Positions 1 through 9,179 of a stretch of 64,000 nucleotides of DNA are shown piece after piece. This DNA comes from PoT sp049331405 (GTDB lineage Bacteria > Planctomycetota > Planctomycetia > Isosphaerales > Isosphaeraceae): assembly GCF_049331405.1 (NCBI RefSeq), contig NZ_CP186274.1, positions 2,790,001 to 2,854,000 of the forward strand, given 5' to 3'. Position numbers and translations under genes: made by a program. The number at the start of each line of letters is the position of its first letter. Within the stretch, counting starts at the first letter, position 1. Under the pieces are notes generated by a model, which was not told where the DNA came from, searched no databases, and saw nothing but the letters and a program-made list of their open reading frames with translations.

Positions 1-70
1 CCTCGACGCCCCAGGAGAGGCAGACGAGGGTCAGAACGATCCGTCGGAGGACGTCACTGCGTGCGGCCAT
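1..70 (-). CDS. N-terminus of a secreted or membrane protein, cut by window edge
   Basis: Only the first 23 codons lie inside the window. Translation from the ATG at 70 gives MAARSDVLRRIVLTLVC and then a short hydrophobic stretch, which fits the start of a signal peptide (two arginines, then a hydrophobic core). A GGGGATCGAG purine-rich stretch lies just upstream of the ATG. The body of the protein is outside the window, so no function can be given. It is read in the same direction as the DUF1080 gene behind it (233-1072). Confidence 0.45.
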   Translation of the reverse strand, partial: MAARSDVLRRIVLTLVCLSWGVE

Positions 71-232
71 CGGGCTCGATCCCCAACGACTACGGATGTA
101 GCACATGCATCATATTGTAGCGTGGATGCAACGAGGTGCAAATCTCCCACGAGAACGATATCGAAGGACGCCGATAAGTCGAGAGGGCGACTTGAGCCGA
201 TGCCCGGACAGCCCGGCTCGGTCGGGGCGGCG

Positions 233-1072
233 TCAGGGCAGCAGGGGACGCACTTCGATCTTGCGGAAGAAGATCTCGGCGGCCTCCGACTGGAACTGGA
301 TCTTGCCCTTGGTGAGGCTCGAGCCGGTCCCGACGTTGACGACGTAGCCGTTCATGATATTCGTGATCGTGTCCCCCTTGCAGATCACCTCGAGCCGGTT
401 CCACTCGCCATGCGGCTTCTCGACGCCGTACTCGTCCTGGAAGCCGATCGTGTCGGTCCACTTGAGGTTCCGGCCCCACCAGTTGTAGCGGCCGGCGTTC
501 TTCGTGACCTTCTCGCCCCCCTTGGAGTAATAGAGCTGCTTGTCGGCCTTGACGACGGTCTCGCAGGAGAGCGTCGGCTTGCCCTTGCCCGCGACCATCA
601 GGAGGTCGCCGCAGCCCCCTTCGATGATCTGGCACTCCTGCGACTCCATCCAGTGCCCCCCCGCGGCGCCATCGGGGCCGACGCAGTGGAGCAGGATGCC
701 CGAGTCGCGGGCGGCCTTCGTGCGGGGCTCCCAGGTCTTGTCGCCCCAGCGCCACTCGGCGATCAGGTGATAGTCGGAGTATTCCTCGCGAGTGGCGAAC
801 CCGCCGAATTCCTCGCCCGAGACGCGGATGATGCCGTCGTTCACCGTGAAGACCTTCAGCGGGTCTTCGTAGTGGTGATCATGGGTGTAGACATAAAAGC
901 CCGAGAGGTCCTTGCCGTTGAACGCGAGGATCGGCTCGCCCGACTTGACCTGCGGGAGCTCCCTGGCGAACGAGGGGATCGGATCCTTCGCGGCGCCCGC
1001 CGAGAGGGCGACAGCAACCAGTGGCAGTGCGGCGGCGACGAGGATCCGCCGGAGGGTCTTGGCTTTCTTCAT
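233..1072 (-). CDS. DUF1080 (3-keto-disaccharide hydrolase type) secreted protein
   Basis: This is a 279-residue protein with an N-terminal signal peptide (KKAKTLRR, then a hydrophobic run ending near SAGAA). The rest matches the DUF1080 concanavalin-like fold seen in large numbers in planctomycetes. Supporting features are the early FNGKDLSGFYV segment, the YSDYHLIAEWRWG strand, the conserved DSGILLHC segment, MESQECQIIEGG, the GEWNRLEVICKGD strand and a C-terminal IEVRPL ending. The family includes enzymes acting on 3-keto-glycosides, but many members have unknown substrates. The start at 1072 was chosen because the signal peptide begins there; the frame stays open upstream without recognisable protein. 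It probably acts outside the cytoplasm. The exact substrate cannot be read from the sequence. Confidence 0.85.
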   Translation of the reverse strand: MKKAKTLRRILVAAALPLVAVALSAGAAKDPIPSFARELPQVKSGEPILAFNGKDLSGFYVYTHDHHYEDPLKVFTVNDGIIRVSGEEFGGFATREEYSDYHLIAEWRWGDKTWEPRTKAARDSGILLHCVGPDGAAGGHWMESQECQIIEGGCGDLLMVAGKGKPTLSCETVVKADKQLYYSKGGEKVTKNAGRYNWWGRNLKWTDTIGFQDEYGVEKPHGEWNRLEVICKGDTITNIMNGYVVNVGTGSSLTKGKIQFQSEAAEIFFRKIEVRPLLP

Positions 1073-1140
1073 GGAGGTGGGCCTCGGGGGTAGGGGTGCG
1101 GGGCTGAGGGGGAAGAAAAACTCGCTCGGGCCGATGCCGA

Positions 1141-1419
1141 TCAGGAGCCACGGCGATGGATGGCCGCCCCTTGCTGGCGGCAGACCTGTTCGACCCGGCC
1201 CATCATCGTCTCGTCGAGGCAGGCGACCGAGAGGATCATGCCCTGGCCCCCCTCGATGCACTCGGGGGGCGTGACCCCCAGGCGATCGTTGGGGACGCCG
1301 ATGGCGGTGAGGAGTTGGATGGCCGCGTTCCCCTGCGCACTGTTGTAGAAGAAGGCGACGACGCGCGGCAGGGGTTCGGTGTGCTCGACCTTTCCCGGCC
1401 GGACCTGCGGCATTTCCAT
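1141..1419 (-). CDS. small conserved cytosolic protein, unknown function
   Basis: The product is 92 residues from the ATG at 1419 (MEMPQVRPGKVEH). It contains a VVAFFYNSAQGNAAIQLL segment and a GVPNDRLGVTPPE segment, then CIEGGQGMILSVACLDE. The alternation of beta-like hydrophobic strands with helices suggests a small alpha/beta (ferredoxin-like) domain of the kind seen in short sensory or stress proteins, but no family was recognised with certainty. The frame extends 40 codons further upstream without protein-like sequence, so the shorter start was preferred. It has no signal peptide or membrane segment. It sits 68 bases upstream of the DUF1080 gene on the same strand and could be co-transcribed with it. 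Confidence 0.55.
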   Translation of the reverse strand: MEMPQVRPGKVEHTEPLPRVVAFFYNSAQGNAAIQLLTAIGVPNDRLGVTPPECIEGGQGMILSVACLDETMMGRVEQVCRQQGAAIHRRGS

Positions 1420-1641
1420 GGGACGTTTCTCGAGCCTCGAAGAGTCGGGGGCCGTCTCGATTTCGTCGCATTGCGACGCGTTCCGAGAGTATCGCGTCAG
1501 TCCCGCACTTGCGAGCGATGTCCAGGCCCGCCCCGGCAAGTTTTCGACGACTCACTGCGAGCGCGGACGTGTCTCGGTGGCCAAAGGGCCGGACGCTCTG
1601 CTAGGATCGGTAAGCCCGGTCACCCAGAGAGGCGATTCGCG

Positions 1642-2508
1642 ATGATGTCGAGCCTGATCCTGCTGTTCGTACTCTTCAAGGGGGATGCGCCGAGTGCGCT
1701 CGAACCGCTCGGCAAGCTCGATCATCGGCCGATCAAGGAGGCGTCGGGGATCGTCGAGAGCCGTCGATTCCCCGGGATTTTCTGGGTCCACAACGACTCG
1801 GGCAACGCCCCGAGCCTCTATGCCGTGAAGCGAGACGGCACGCTCGTCCGGGAGTACGCGGTCGCGATCCCCAACATCGACTGGGAAGACATCGCGATCG
1901 ACGACGCCGGGCACCTCTACATCGGCGAGATCGGCAACAACGGCACGAAGCTCCCCCTGAGGGTGATTTACCAAGTCGACGAGCCCGACCCCTCCAAGGC
2001 GAGCGCCGGGCCCCTCAAGGTGCTCAAAACGAGCTTCTACCAGTTCGCCGATAAGGACTCTCGCTTCGACGCGGAGAGCCTCTTCATCGACCGCGGGCGG
2101 ACGCTCGTCATTTCCAAGCATCGCGACGAGAAGGTCGCGGAACTCTTCAACGTCCCGTTCGACCCCCCGGGGAAGCTGCTCAGCCCGGTGATCCCCGAGA
2201 GCTTGGGCAAGCTCCCAGGCTTCCGCGAGCCGGCCACTGGCGCCGACCTGACGCCTGACGGTAAGCGTCTGGCGGTCTGCTCGTATCAGGTGAGCCGGGT
2301 CTACGAGCGCGGTGAAGGGGACACCTGGAAGCTCGTGGGAACGTTGCGGTATCCGCAGGAGGCCATCGAGGCGATCTGCTGGTCGGGGAACGACCTGATC
2401 CTCGCCTCGGAGAGCCGGCGGATGTTCCGCATCTCGGAAAAGGCCTGGCGCCTGGCGCCTGCCGACGACAAGGCACACCCCGGTCGAGGCAAGTCGCCCG
2501 GGAAATAA
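1642..2508 (+). CDS. beta-propeller-like conserved hypothetical protein
   Basis: This is a 288-residue protein starting at ATG 1642 behind AGAGAGG. A short hydrophobic N-terminus (MMSSLILLFVLF) could be a minimal signal or anchor. The body has repeated propeller-blade-like strands: the ESRRFPGIFWVHNDSG segment, AVKRDGTLVREY, NIDWEDIAIDDAGHLYIGEI, ADLTPDGKRLAVCSY and AICWSGNDLILASES. These fit a six-bladed propeller of the esterase-like or SdiA-regulated type, which usually binds ligands or has no known activity. No catalytic residues can be assigned. The stop is only 19 bases before thiO on the same strand, so the two probably form a small operon, though no functional link is evident. Confidence 0.7.
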   Translation: MMSSLILLFVLFKGDAPSALEPLGKLDHRPIKEASGIVESRRFPGIFWVHNDSGNAPSLYAVKRDGTLVREYAVAIPNIDWEDIAIDDAGHLYIGEIGNNGTKLPLRVIYQVDEPDPSKASAGPLKVLKTSFYQFADKDSRFDAESLFIDRGRTLVISKHRDEKVAELFNVPFDPPGKLLSPVIPESLGKLPGFREPATGADLTPDGKRLAVCSYQVSRVYERGEGDTWKLVGTLRYPQEAIEAICWSGNDLILASESRRMFRISEKAWRLAPADDKAHPGRGKSPGK

Positions 2509-2527
2509 GCGGAAGATTCGACCCAAG

Positions 2528-3679
2528 ATGTCCATGAATTCGACTGATATCGTCGTGATCGGCGGCGGGGTGATCGGGCTGTCGATCGCCTACGTGCTCG
2601 GCCGGGAAGGGATCCGGACCACGGTCCTCGACCGCCGCGAGCTGGGCCGTGAGGCCTCCTGGGCCGGCGCGGGCCTGATCCCGCCCGAAGGCGTCAGGCC
2701 GGGCGGGCACCCGCTGGGAGAGTTGCGGTCCTGGAGTTCAAAGCTCTATCCCGAGTGGTCGGCCCGCCTGCTCGAGGAGACGGGGATCGACAACGGCTAT
2801 CGCCTGACGGGGGGCGTCGACGTCGCCTTCACCGATGACGAGGAACTGGCCCTCAAGACGGCCGCGGGGCGCTGGCGGACGGAGGGGATCACGTTCGAAA
2901 GGCTCCTACCGAACGAGTTCGACCGCGTCGAGCCGGCCTTGAGCCGCGACCTGCGCGTCGCCTACTTCCTGGCCGACCGGGGCCAGATCCGCAACCCCCG
3001 GCACCTCCGCGCCCTGGCGGCGGCGGTCTCGAAGCAAGGGGGGCTGCTCCAGCCCGGCCGGGAAGTCATCGGGTTCGAATTCGCCGACGGCAAGGTCACG
3101 GCACTCCACACCGAGGAGGGGAGCATCCCCTGCGGCGGCGCGATCATCGCCGCGGGCGCCTGGTCATCCTCCGTGCTGAAGACGCTCGGCGTCGACGCGC
3201 CCACGCCACCGTTGAAGGGTCAGATCGTGCTCCTCAAGAGCGATCGGATGCTCCTGAGGCGCATCGTCGAGCACGGCAAGAACTACCTCGTGCCGCGCGA
3301 CGACGGCCGGATTCTCGTCGGGGCCACCGAGGAGGACGCCGGCTTCGACACCAGGACGACCAGCCTCGGCGTGCGGACCCTCCTGGACGAGGCCATCCAG
3401 CTCTGCCCCTGCCTGGCCGAGGCGGAGGTCGAGAAGGCCTGGGCGGGGCTCCGGCCCGGCAGCATCGACACCCGGCCTTACATCGGGGCCGTGCCCGGCT
3501 TCGAGAACCTCTTCCTCGCCTCCGGCCACAAGCGGTCGGGGCTCCAGCTCTCGCCGGGAACGGCCGAGGTGATCGCCGACCTCGTGCTGGGCCGAACCCC
3601 TCGGGTCGACCTCAGAGACTTCCGCCCCGATCGCGAGCCGGCCGAGGCCGGCGCCGGCGAAGACGCCTTCCGCTCCTAA
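2528..3679 (+). CDS. thiO: glycine oxidase ThiO (FAD-dependent)
   Basis: The 383-residue product begins with a dinucleotide-binding motif (IVVIGGGVIGLSIAYVLG) for FAD, followed by the LDRRELGREASWAGAGLIPP segment typical of glycine/D-amino-acid oxidases. The C-terminal GLRPGSIDTRPYIG and SGHKRSGLQLSPGTAE blocks are characteristic of ThiO. ThiO oxidises glycine to iminoglycine, the donor of the C2-N3 unit of the thiazole ring in aerobic thiamine synthesis. Length is normal for the family (about 370). It is cytosolic. No other thiamine gene is next to it in this window, so the assignment rests on the protein. A D-amino-acid oxidase with another substrate is the main alternative. Confidence 0.85.
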   Translation: MSMNSTDIVVIGGGVIGLSIAYVLGREGIRTTVLDRRELGREASWAGAGLIPPEGVRPGGHPLGELRSWSSKLYPEWSARLLEETGIDNGYRLTGGVDVAFTDDEELALKTAAGRWRTEGITFERLLPNEFDRVEPALSRDLRVAYFLADRGQIRNPRHLRALAAAVSKQGGLLQPGREVIGFEFADGKVTALHTEEGSIPCGGAIIAAGAWSSSVLKTLGVDAPTPPLKGQIVLLKSDRMLLRRIVEHGKNYLVPRDDGRILVGATEEDAGFDTRTTSLGVRTLLDEAIQLCPCLAEAEVEKAWAGLRPGSIDTRPYIGAVPGFENLFLASGHKRSGLQLSPGTAEVIADLVLGRTPRVDLRDFRPDREPAEAGAGEDAFRS

Positions 3680-3685
3680 CGCATC

Positions 3686-4648
3686 TCAGCGGAGGACCTT
3701 GCCCTTCACGTCAAGGACCCGCGCGACGGCGAGGCTGTTGCCGAACGTGCGGAAGTCCTTGAAGGTCCAGACGACCTTCTTGGCCTCGTCGACCTCGATG
3801 AGCTGGGGGTTCTCGGGGCCTGCGTGGCAGTTGCCGATGATGACATGGCCGTTGGGCAGGACCTGGAGCGTGGTGACCCAGGCGAGCCGGATGTTGGGCA
3901 GCTCGTCGTGGCCGACCTCCCAGACGATCTTGCCCTCAGGGGTGACCTCGATCACGCGGTTGCCATTGCCGGCGGCAATCAAGGTGTTCTTATTCGGGAG
4001 CCGCAGGGCGCCGAAGACCTCGGTCCCGTGCCCTTCAGGTCCATGCCCGTCGGATCGGGGACGGCCGGCCAGGTCGAGCGTGTAGCTCCAGACGACCTTG
4101 CCCGAGCCGTCGTACTCTCGAACCGCCGAGTCCCCCTCGTGGCAGACGAGGTAGTGGCCGTCGTCGAGCTTGCGGACCATCCGCGTATCCCGGTGCGGGT
4201 CGGGATGGTCGAGGACGAGCGGGATCTCGCGGACGATCTTGCCGTCCTTGTCGACCTCCACGAGCCGGCCGTTGCCGCTCTCGGCGACGAGGGTCAAGCC
4301 GTCCTCGAGGCGCAGGAAGGCGTGGACCTCGATCCGCCCCTTGTAGCCGGCCTTCGGCTTCGCGGTGTACTGCCAGACGATCTCTTTCTTCGGCGTGACC
4401 TCGACGATGGTGGTCGCGTCCTTCGGCAGCAGGATGTTGCCGTTGGGGAGCTGGGCGAGGTCGTGGGGCGTCCCCTGGACGGGGTACTCCCACTCCACCT
4501 CGCCGCTGGCGCCGACGATGGCGACCCGATCTCGATCCGAGCCCAGCACGCGATACGGTGGACCGCCCCGCTCCTCGCCCAGGGCCGAGGCCCCGGCGCC
4601 GCCCAGGACAATCAGCACGGCGGTCGAAAACACCCTGGCAATGCTCAT
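3686..4648 (-). CDS. secreted beta-propeller protein (PQQ/NHL-like repeats)
   Basis: This 320-residue protein has a signal peptide (MSIARVFSTAVLIVLGGAGASA). The mature part consists of about six blade-like repeats of the pattern GxxVWxYxxxG...HDxxxLPNGNxL, for example GEVEWEYPVQGTPHDLAQLP, KKEIVWQYTAK, GKVVWSYTLD, GKIVWEVGHDELPN and KKVVWTFKDF. This pattern is seen in aryl-sulfotransferase-like and PQQ-binding-like propellers, but no enzyme active site was recognised. It is the third gene of a minus-strand cluster after the PSD1 cytochrome and DUF1501 genes, 69 bases behind the latter, so it is probably co-expressed and extracytoplasmic. It converges with thiO, with six bases between the stop codons. 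Confidence 0.75.
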   Translation of the reverse strand: MSIARVFSTAVLIVLGGAGASALGEERGGPPYRVLGSDRDRVAIVGASGEVEWEYPVQGTPHDLAQLPNGNILLPKDATTIVEVTPKKEIVWQYTAKPKAGYKGRIEVHAFLRLEDGLTLVAESGNGRLVEVDKDGKIVREIPLVLDHPDPHRDTRMVRKLDDGHYLVCHEGDSAVREYDGSGKVVWSYTLDLAGRPRSDGHGPEGHGTEVFGALRLPNKNTLIAAGNGNRVIEVTPEGKIVWEVGHDELPNIRLAWVTTLQVLPNGHVIIGNCHAGPENPQLIEVDEAKKVVWTFKDFRTFGNSLAVARVLDVKGKVLR

Positions 4649-4717
4649 CGTGGTCGTCTCTCGGAGGGCTTGGGGTCGGACTCAGATCAGGTTTTAAACA
4701 TCAACCGACGCCTCGGA

Positions 4718-6205
4718 TCAGATGATCGAGGCGATCGGCTCGGCCCCTTCGACCCCGACGAGCTTCTGGTCGAGGCCGTTGTAGAAGTACGAGAGGCGGT
4801 TGGGGTCGACGCCGAGCTGGTTCAGGACGGTCGCGTGCAGGTTCTTGACGTGCAGGCGGTCGCTGATGGCCTCGCCGCCGAGCTCGTCGGTCTCGCCGAC
4901 GCTGACGCCCCCCTTGATGCCGCCGCCGGCCATCCACATGGTGAAGCCATAGGCGTTGTGGTCGCGGCCGGTCCCCATCGCGTACTCGGCGGTCGGCTGG
5001 CGGCCGAACTCGCCCCCCCAGATGACCAGGGTCTCGTCGAGCATCCCGCGACGCTTGAGGTCCTTCAGGAGCGCGGCGATCGGCTTGTCGGTGCGGCCGG
5101 CGTGGTAGTTGTGGTTATCTTCGAGGTCGCCGTGGGCGTCCCAGTTGCTGTCGTTGTGCGCCCCGCCGGCGTAGAGCTGGACGAAGCGGACCCCGCGCTC
5201 GACGAGGCGCCGGGCGAGCAGGCAGCGGCGGCCGAAATCCTCGGTCTTCTTGTCATTGAGACCGTAGAGCTCCTGCGTCTCCTTGGTCTCGCTGGCCAGG
5301 TTGACAGCCTCGGGGGCGTGCCGCTGCATCGAGTAGGCCATCTCGTAGCTGGCGATCCGCGCCGAGAGGTTCGTGTTGTCGACGCGGGGGCCGAGGTGGT
5401 CGTTGTTGTACGCGTGCAAGGTGTCGAGCAGGTGACGCTGGCGCGACTCCGAGACCCCCTCGCCGCGGTTGAGGTCGAGCACCGGCACGCCGGCCGAGCG
5501 GAGGATCGTCCCCTGGTACGAGGCGGGCATGTAGCCGCTCGACCAGTTCTTGGCGCCGCTGATCGGCCCGCCGGTGGGGTCGAGCATGACGACGAAGCCG
5601 GGGAGGTCCTCATTCACGCTGCCGAGGCCGTAGTTGACCCACGAGCCGAGGCAGGGGCTCCCCGAGAGGATCTTGCCCGTATTCATCTGGAGCATGGCCG
5701 AGCCGTGGATCGGCGAGTCGGCCGTCATCGAGTGCAGGAAGGCGATGTCGTCGACGCAGGTCGCGAGGTTGGGGAAGAGGGTGCTGACCCACTTGCCGCA
5801 CTCGCCGTACTGGTGGAACTTCCACTTCGGCCCGACGACGCGCCCCTCGTTCTTCTTGCCGCCTCGGCCGAACGTCTTGATGGTGATGGTCTTGCCATCG
5901 AGCGCGTACAGCTTGGGCTTGTAGTCGAACGTGTCCATGTGGCTCGGGCCGCCGTACATGAACAGGAAGATCACGCTCTTGGCCTTGGGGGCGAACTGCG
6001 GCGGCTTGGGGGCCAGCGGGTTGGCCTGCCGCCCCTGCACGAGGCTGGCCGCCTGGGCCGCCTTGGAGAAGAAGCCGTCGCCGGAGAGCATGCCGGTGAG
6101 CGCGAGCCCGGTGAAGCCGGCCCCGGCCTCCCAGAGGAACTCGCGGCGGGTCCGGTTGCAGAAGTTCCCAGCGGGCTGCTGACCGTCGTGACTGGGCTGG
6201 TTCAT
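4718..6205 (-). CDS. DUF1501 protein (sulfatase-like fold, Tat-type signal)
   Basis: The product has 495 residues. The N-terminus holds a twin-arginine-like motif (CNRTRREFLWEAG) followed by a hydrophobic stretch, so export by the Tat route is likely. Diagnostic DUF1501 segments are the FLFMYGGPSHMDTFDYKP block, LLARRLVERGVRFVQLY, DNHNYHAGRTDKPIAALL, LVIWGGEFGRQP, GRDHNAYGFTMWMAGGG and the HATVLNQLGVDPNRLSY ending. The family is distantly related to alkaline phosphatase/sulfatase enzymes, but its reaction is unknown. It follows the PSD1 gene by 22 bases, the standard planctomycete pairing, and the two are thought to work together in the periplasm. Two more DUF1501 genes lie at 11300 and 37991. 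Confidence 0.9.
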   Translation of the reverse strand: MNQPSHDGQQPAGNFCNRTRREFLWEAGAGFTGLALTGMLSGDGFFSKAAQAASLVQGRQANPLAPKPPQFAPKAKSVIFLFMYGGPSHMDTFDYKPKLYALDGKTITIKTFGRGGKKNEGRVVGPKWKFHQYGECGKWVSTLFPNLATCVDDIAFLHSMTADSPIHGSAMLQMNTGKILSGSPCLGSWVNYGLGSVNEDLPGFVVMLDPTGGPISGAKNWSSGYMPASYQGTILRSAGVPVLDLNRGEGVSESRQRHLLDTLHAYNNDHLGPRVDNTNLSARIASYEMAYSMQRHAPEAVNLASETKETQELYGLNDKKTEDFGRRCLLARRLVERGVRFVQLYAGGAHNDSNWDAHGDLEDNHNYHAGRTDKPIAALLKDLKRRGMLDETLVIWGGEFGRQPTAEYAMGTGRDHNAYGFTMWMAGGGIKGGVSVGETDELGGEAISDRLHVKNLHATVLNQLGVDPNRLSYFYNGLDQKLVGVEGAEPIASII

Positions 6206-6227
6206 CGCTTGGACTCCGTCGTCGGGT

Positions 6228-9179
6228 TCAGTCGAGGTACACGAATTCGTTGAGGTTGAGCGCCAGGAGGCAGAAGGAGTCGACCGCGTTCTTCGCCGAG
6301 GCCCCCTCCTGCTTCTCGAGGTACTCCACGAGGGCGAGCCCCCGGTTGATTTCCGCCTGGGTCGGCACGCGGGTCGTCACCAGCTTGAGGGCGAGGGCGA
6401 CCTGATCCTCAACCTTCTCCCCCGCCTCGCGCCTGACGCGCTCTCCCATCCTCGCGGCCTGCTGGTTCAGGAAGGCCCCGTTGAGCATGGCGAGGGCCTG
6501 GGTCGGCTGCGTGGTGGCGAACCGCACGGGGGTCGAGCGGTCGGTCTCGGCGAGGTCGAAGCTCTCCAGGATCGGCGTCAGGAGCGACCGCTTCACGTGG
6601 ATGTAGATGCTCCGGCGGACCTGCTCCTCGGGGGGCGACTTGCCCCAGCCCGCGCCCGGGACCGACTGCCCGGCCATGACCTCGGCGGGGATCTCGGGAT
6701 AGATCCCGGGCCCGTACATCTTGAGGTTCAGGGACCCGGTGGCGGCGAGGATCGAGTCGCGGATCTCCTCGGCGCTCAGGCGCCTCATGTCGAACCGCCA
6801 CATCAGGTCGTTGATCGGGTCCTGGGCGAGGGCCTCGGCGTTGGCCTTCGAGGACATCCGATACGTGTTCGAGGTCATGATCGTCCGGTGCAAGGACTTG
6901 AGATGCCAGCCTTGCTTGAGGAACTCGGCGGCCAGCCAGTCGAGCAGCTCGGGGTGGGTCGGCCTGTCCCCCTGCATGCCGAAGTTGCTGGACGACCGCA
7001 CGATCCCCCGGCCGAAGTGGTACTGCCAGACCCGGTTCGCCATCACGCGGGCCGTGAGCGGGTTCTCGGCCGAGACCATCCAGTCGGCCAAGACCGAACG
7101 CCGGCCGCTGGTGGTCGCCCCTTGCGGCGGCTGCGGGATGACCGGCGTGGCATTTCCGAGGACCTCGAGGAAGGCCGGCTCGACCTTGTCTCCCTGGACG
7201 TGGGCGTTGCCACGCAGCAGGACGAAGGTATCCGGGGCGGTGGTCCCCGACTCGGTGACGCAGAGGGCCCGCTCGGGGGCGGCCGTCTCCTGGCTCAAGG
7301 ACTTGAGCTCGCGCCTCAACGTCTGGTAGCGGGCCATCCGGTCGGCGCCAAGGAGACGCTTCCCTTCGGATCGCATGAGCTGGACGACGTCATCCCCCTC
7401 GGCCTGGGCCACCTTCGGGGCCGACAGCGAGCGGCGCTCGAAGCCAGGGCCCGACCAGGCGACCGAGAGCCCCATCGCGTTCGACTTCTGGAAGTATTCG
7501 AGCTGGATCGGCAGGCGGCCTTGCGAGAGGGTCACGGTCCCCTTCTGCTCGCGGCCGACCTCGTGGAGCCCGTCATGCTCGACGACGGTCTTGCCCGCGA
7601 CCTTGAGCCTGGAGCCGTCGTCGGAGTCGAGGAAGAAGGTGTACTCGCCGTCCTTGGGGACGATCAAGACCCCTTCGAAGACGAAGCCGAAGGCGTCGTC
7701 GCGGGTCCGGGGGCCCAGGTCGAAATAAGGCTTCGGCATCGTCCCGACGTCTTCGGGCTTGAGCGTGGCGAAGTCGGGGAGCTTTTCCCAGGTGTCCCGG
7801 TAGTAGCGGAAGTGGAGGTCGTCGAGGTCGACCGTCGCGATGGCCTTGGCCTTCTCCTGCTGATACGCGGTGCGGAAGGCCTGCTCGATGCCGGCGACCT
7901 CGACCTGCATGGCGTCGCGCCTGGCCTGGGTCTCCTTGACGCTCGCCTCGAACTGCTCGCGGGCGGCCTGGTTCGCGAAGATCGCCACCTCATCCGTCGG
8001 CCCGCCGTTGCGGTATGGCTGGACGTTGTGGAAGAACGAGAGGAGCCGGTAGTAGTCCTTCTGCGGGATCGGGTCGAGCTTGTGGTCGTGGCAGCGGGCG
8101 CAGTCGATGGTCAGGCCCAGGAAGACCTGCCCTGTCGTGGCCACGACGTCGTCGAGACTGTCGTAGCGGGCCTGGACGCGGTCGGTTGGCTCGTCGTCCC
8201 AGATGCCGAGGCGGTAGTAGCCCGTCGCGATCAGGGCGTCGTTGGTGCGGTCGGGGAGCTCGTCGCCGGCGATCTGCTCCTTGACGAAGCGGTCATAGGG
8301 CTTGTCGTCGTTGAACGACCGGATGACGTAGTCGCGATAGCGCCAGGCGTTGGGCTTGGGATTGTCGCGCTCGTAGCTGTTCGTCTCGGCGTAGCGGACG
8401 AGGTCGAGCCAGTAGCGGCCCCACTTCTCCCCGTAGCGGGCCGACGACAGGAGGCGGTCGATCAGGTCCTCATAGGCCCTGGGGGACTGATCCGCCTCGA
8501 ACGCGGCGACTTCCTCGGGGGTCGGCGGCAGGCCGGTGAGATCGTAATAGGCCCGGCGGATCAGCTCGCGGCGGCTGGCCGGGGCGTTGGGCTTGAGATC
8601 CTTGGCCTCGAGCTTGGCCAGGACGAAGGCGTCGATCGGGTTGGCCACCCAGGCAGCGTCCTTGACGGCGGGCAAGGGGGGCGAATGGATCGGCTGGAAG
8701 GCCCAGTGGGCCCGCTCCTTGTCGCCGATCTTGAACTCGGCCTTGCGGGGCGCGGCGGCCGCGCCGTGGTCGCCGGGCCAGGGGGCCCCGATCTTGATCC
8801 ACTGCGTCAGGTCGGCGATATCCCGGGCCGCCAGCTTCTTGGACGGGGGCATCTTCGGGCCGTCGTCGCCGTGGTTGATGGCCCCGACGAGCAGGCTCTC
8901 CTCGGGGTTGCCGGGGACGATCGCCGCCCCGGAGTCTCCCCCCTCGATCATCGCGGTCCGGGAGTCGACCCGCAGGCCCCCCTTCTGCTTCTCCTCGCCG
9001 TGGCACTTGGTGCAGTGGGTGACCAGGGTCGGCCGGATCCGGCTCTCGAAGAACTGGACCTGTTCCGGAGAAGGAGCGGGAGCAGGCGCAGCCTCCTGGC
9101 CGAAGGCAGACCCCGAGCCGGCACTCGCGCAATAGGCGCCGAGGCATAAGACCAGATTGCGGAGCGGGGTACGCGTCAT
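6228..9179 (-). CDS. planctomycete PSC1/DUF1549/DUF1553 cytochrome with PA14 domain
   Basis: The 983-residue product has a signal peptide (residues 1-28), then a planctomycete-type cytochrome c domain with a single haem motif CTKCH (about 56-60) and a GGLRVDSRTAMIEGG segment. DUF1549 follows (about 165-380, including a second CARCHDHK motif in the DLDPIPQKDYYR-type context). A PA14-like carbohydrate-binding insert lies at about 520-620 (DGEYTFFLDSDDGSRLKVAG). DUF1553 ends the protein (RVMANRVWQYHFGRGIV, TSNTYRMSS, RRLSAEEIRDSIL, AMLNGAFLNQQA). The start at 9179 is set by the signal peptide. The PA14 insert suggests glycan binding. It is first gene of an operon with the DUF1501 and propeller genes. 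Substrate and redox role are not established for this family. Confidence 0.9.
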   Translation of the reverse strand: MTRTPLRNLVLCLGAYCASAGSGSAFGQEAAPAPAPSPEQVQFFESRIRPTLVTHCTKCHGEEKQKGGLRVDSRTAMIEGGDSGAAIVPGNPEESLLVGAINHGDDGPKMPPSKKLAARDIADLTQWIKIGAPWPGDHGAAAAPRKAEFKIGDKERAHWAFQPIHSPPLPAVKDAAWVANPIDAFVLAKLEAKDLKPNAPASRRELIRRAYYDLTGLPPTPEEVAAFEADQSPRAYEDLIDRLLSSARYGEKWGRYWLDLVRYAETNSYERDNPKPNAWRYRDYVIRSFNDDKPYDRFVKEQIAGDELPDRTNDALIATGYYRLGIWDDEPTDRVQARYDSLDDVVATTGQVFLGLTIDCARCHDHKLDPIPQKDYYRLLSFFHNVQPYRNGGPTDEVAIFANQAAREQFEASVKETQARRDAMQVEVAGIEQAFRTAYQQEKAKAIATVDLDDLHFRYYRDTWEKLPDFATLKPEDVGTMPKPYFDLGPRTRDDAFGFVFEGVLIVPKDGEYTFFLDSDDGSRLKVAGKTVVEHDGLHEVGREQKGTVTLSQGRLPIQLEYFQKSNAMGLSVAWSGPGFERRSLSAPKVAQAEGDDVVQLMRSEGKRLLGADRMARYQTLRRELKSLSQETAAPERALCVTESGTTAPDTFVLLRGNAHVQGDKVEPAFLEVLGNATPVIPQPPQGATTSGRRSVLADWMVSAENPLTARVMANRVWQYHFGRGIVRSSSNFGMQGDRPTHPELLDWLAAEFLKQGWHLKSLHRTIMTSNTYRMSSKANAEALAQDPINDLMWRFDMRRLSAEEIRDSILAATGSLNLKMYGPGIYPEIPAEVMAGQSVPGAGWGKSPPEEQVRRSIYIHVKRSLLTPILESFDLAETDRSTPVRFATTQPTQALAMLNGAFLNQQAARMGERVRREAGEKVEDQVALALKLVTTRVPTQAEINRGLALVEYLEKQEGASAKNAVDSFCLLALNLNEFVYLD

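Noticed and set aside
3824..6253. Long open frame of 809 codons on the plus strand opposite the DUF1501 and propeller genes
   Set aside because: It is antisense to two clear genes and rich in Asp/Val/Ala/Arg as expected for the complement of GC-rich codons; no domain is visible.
6597..9149. 850-codon open frame opposite the PSD1 gene
   Set aside because: Shadow of the cytochrome gene, with compositional bias and no motif.
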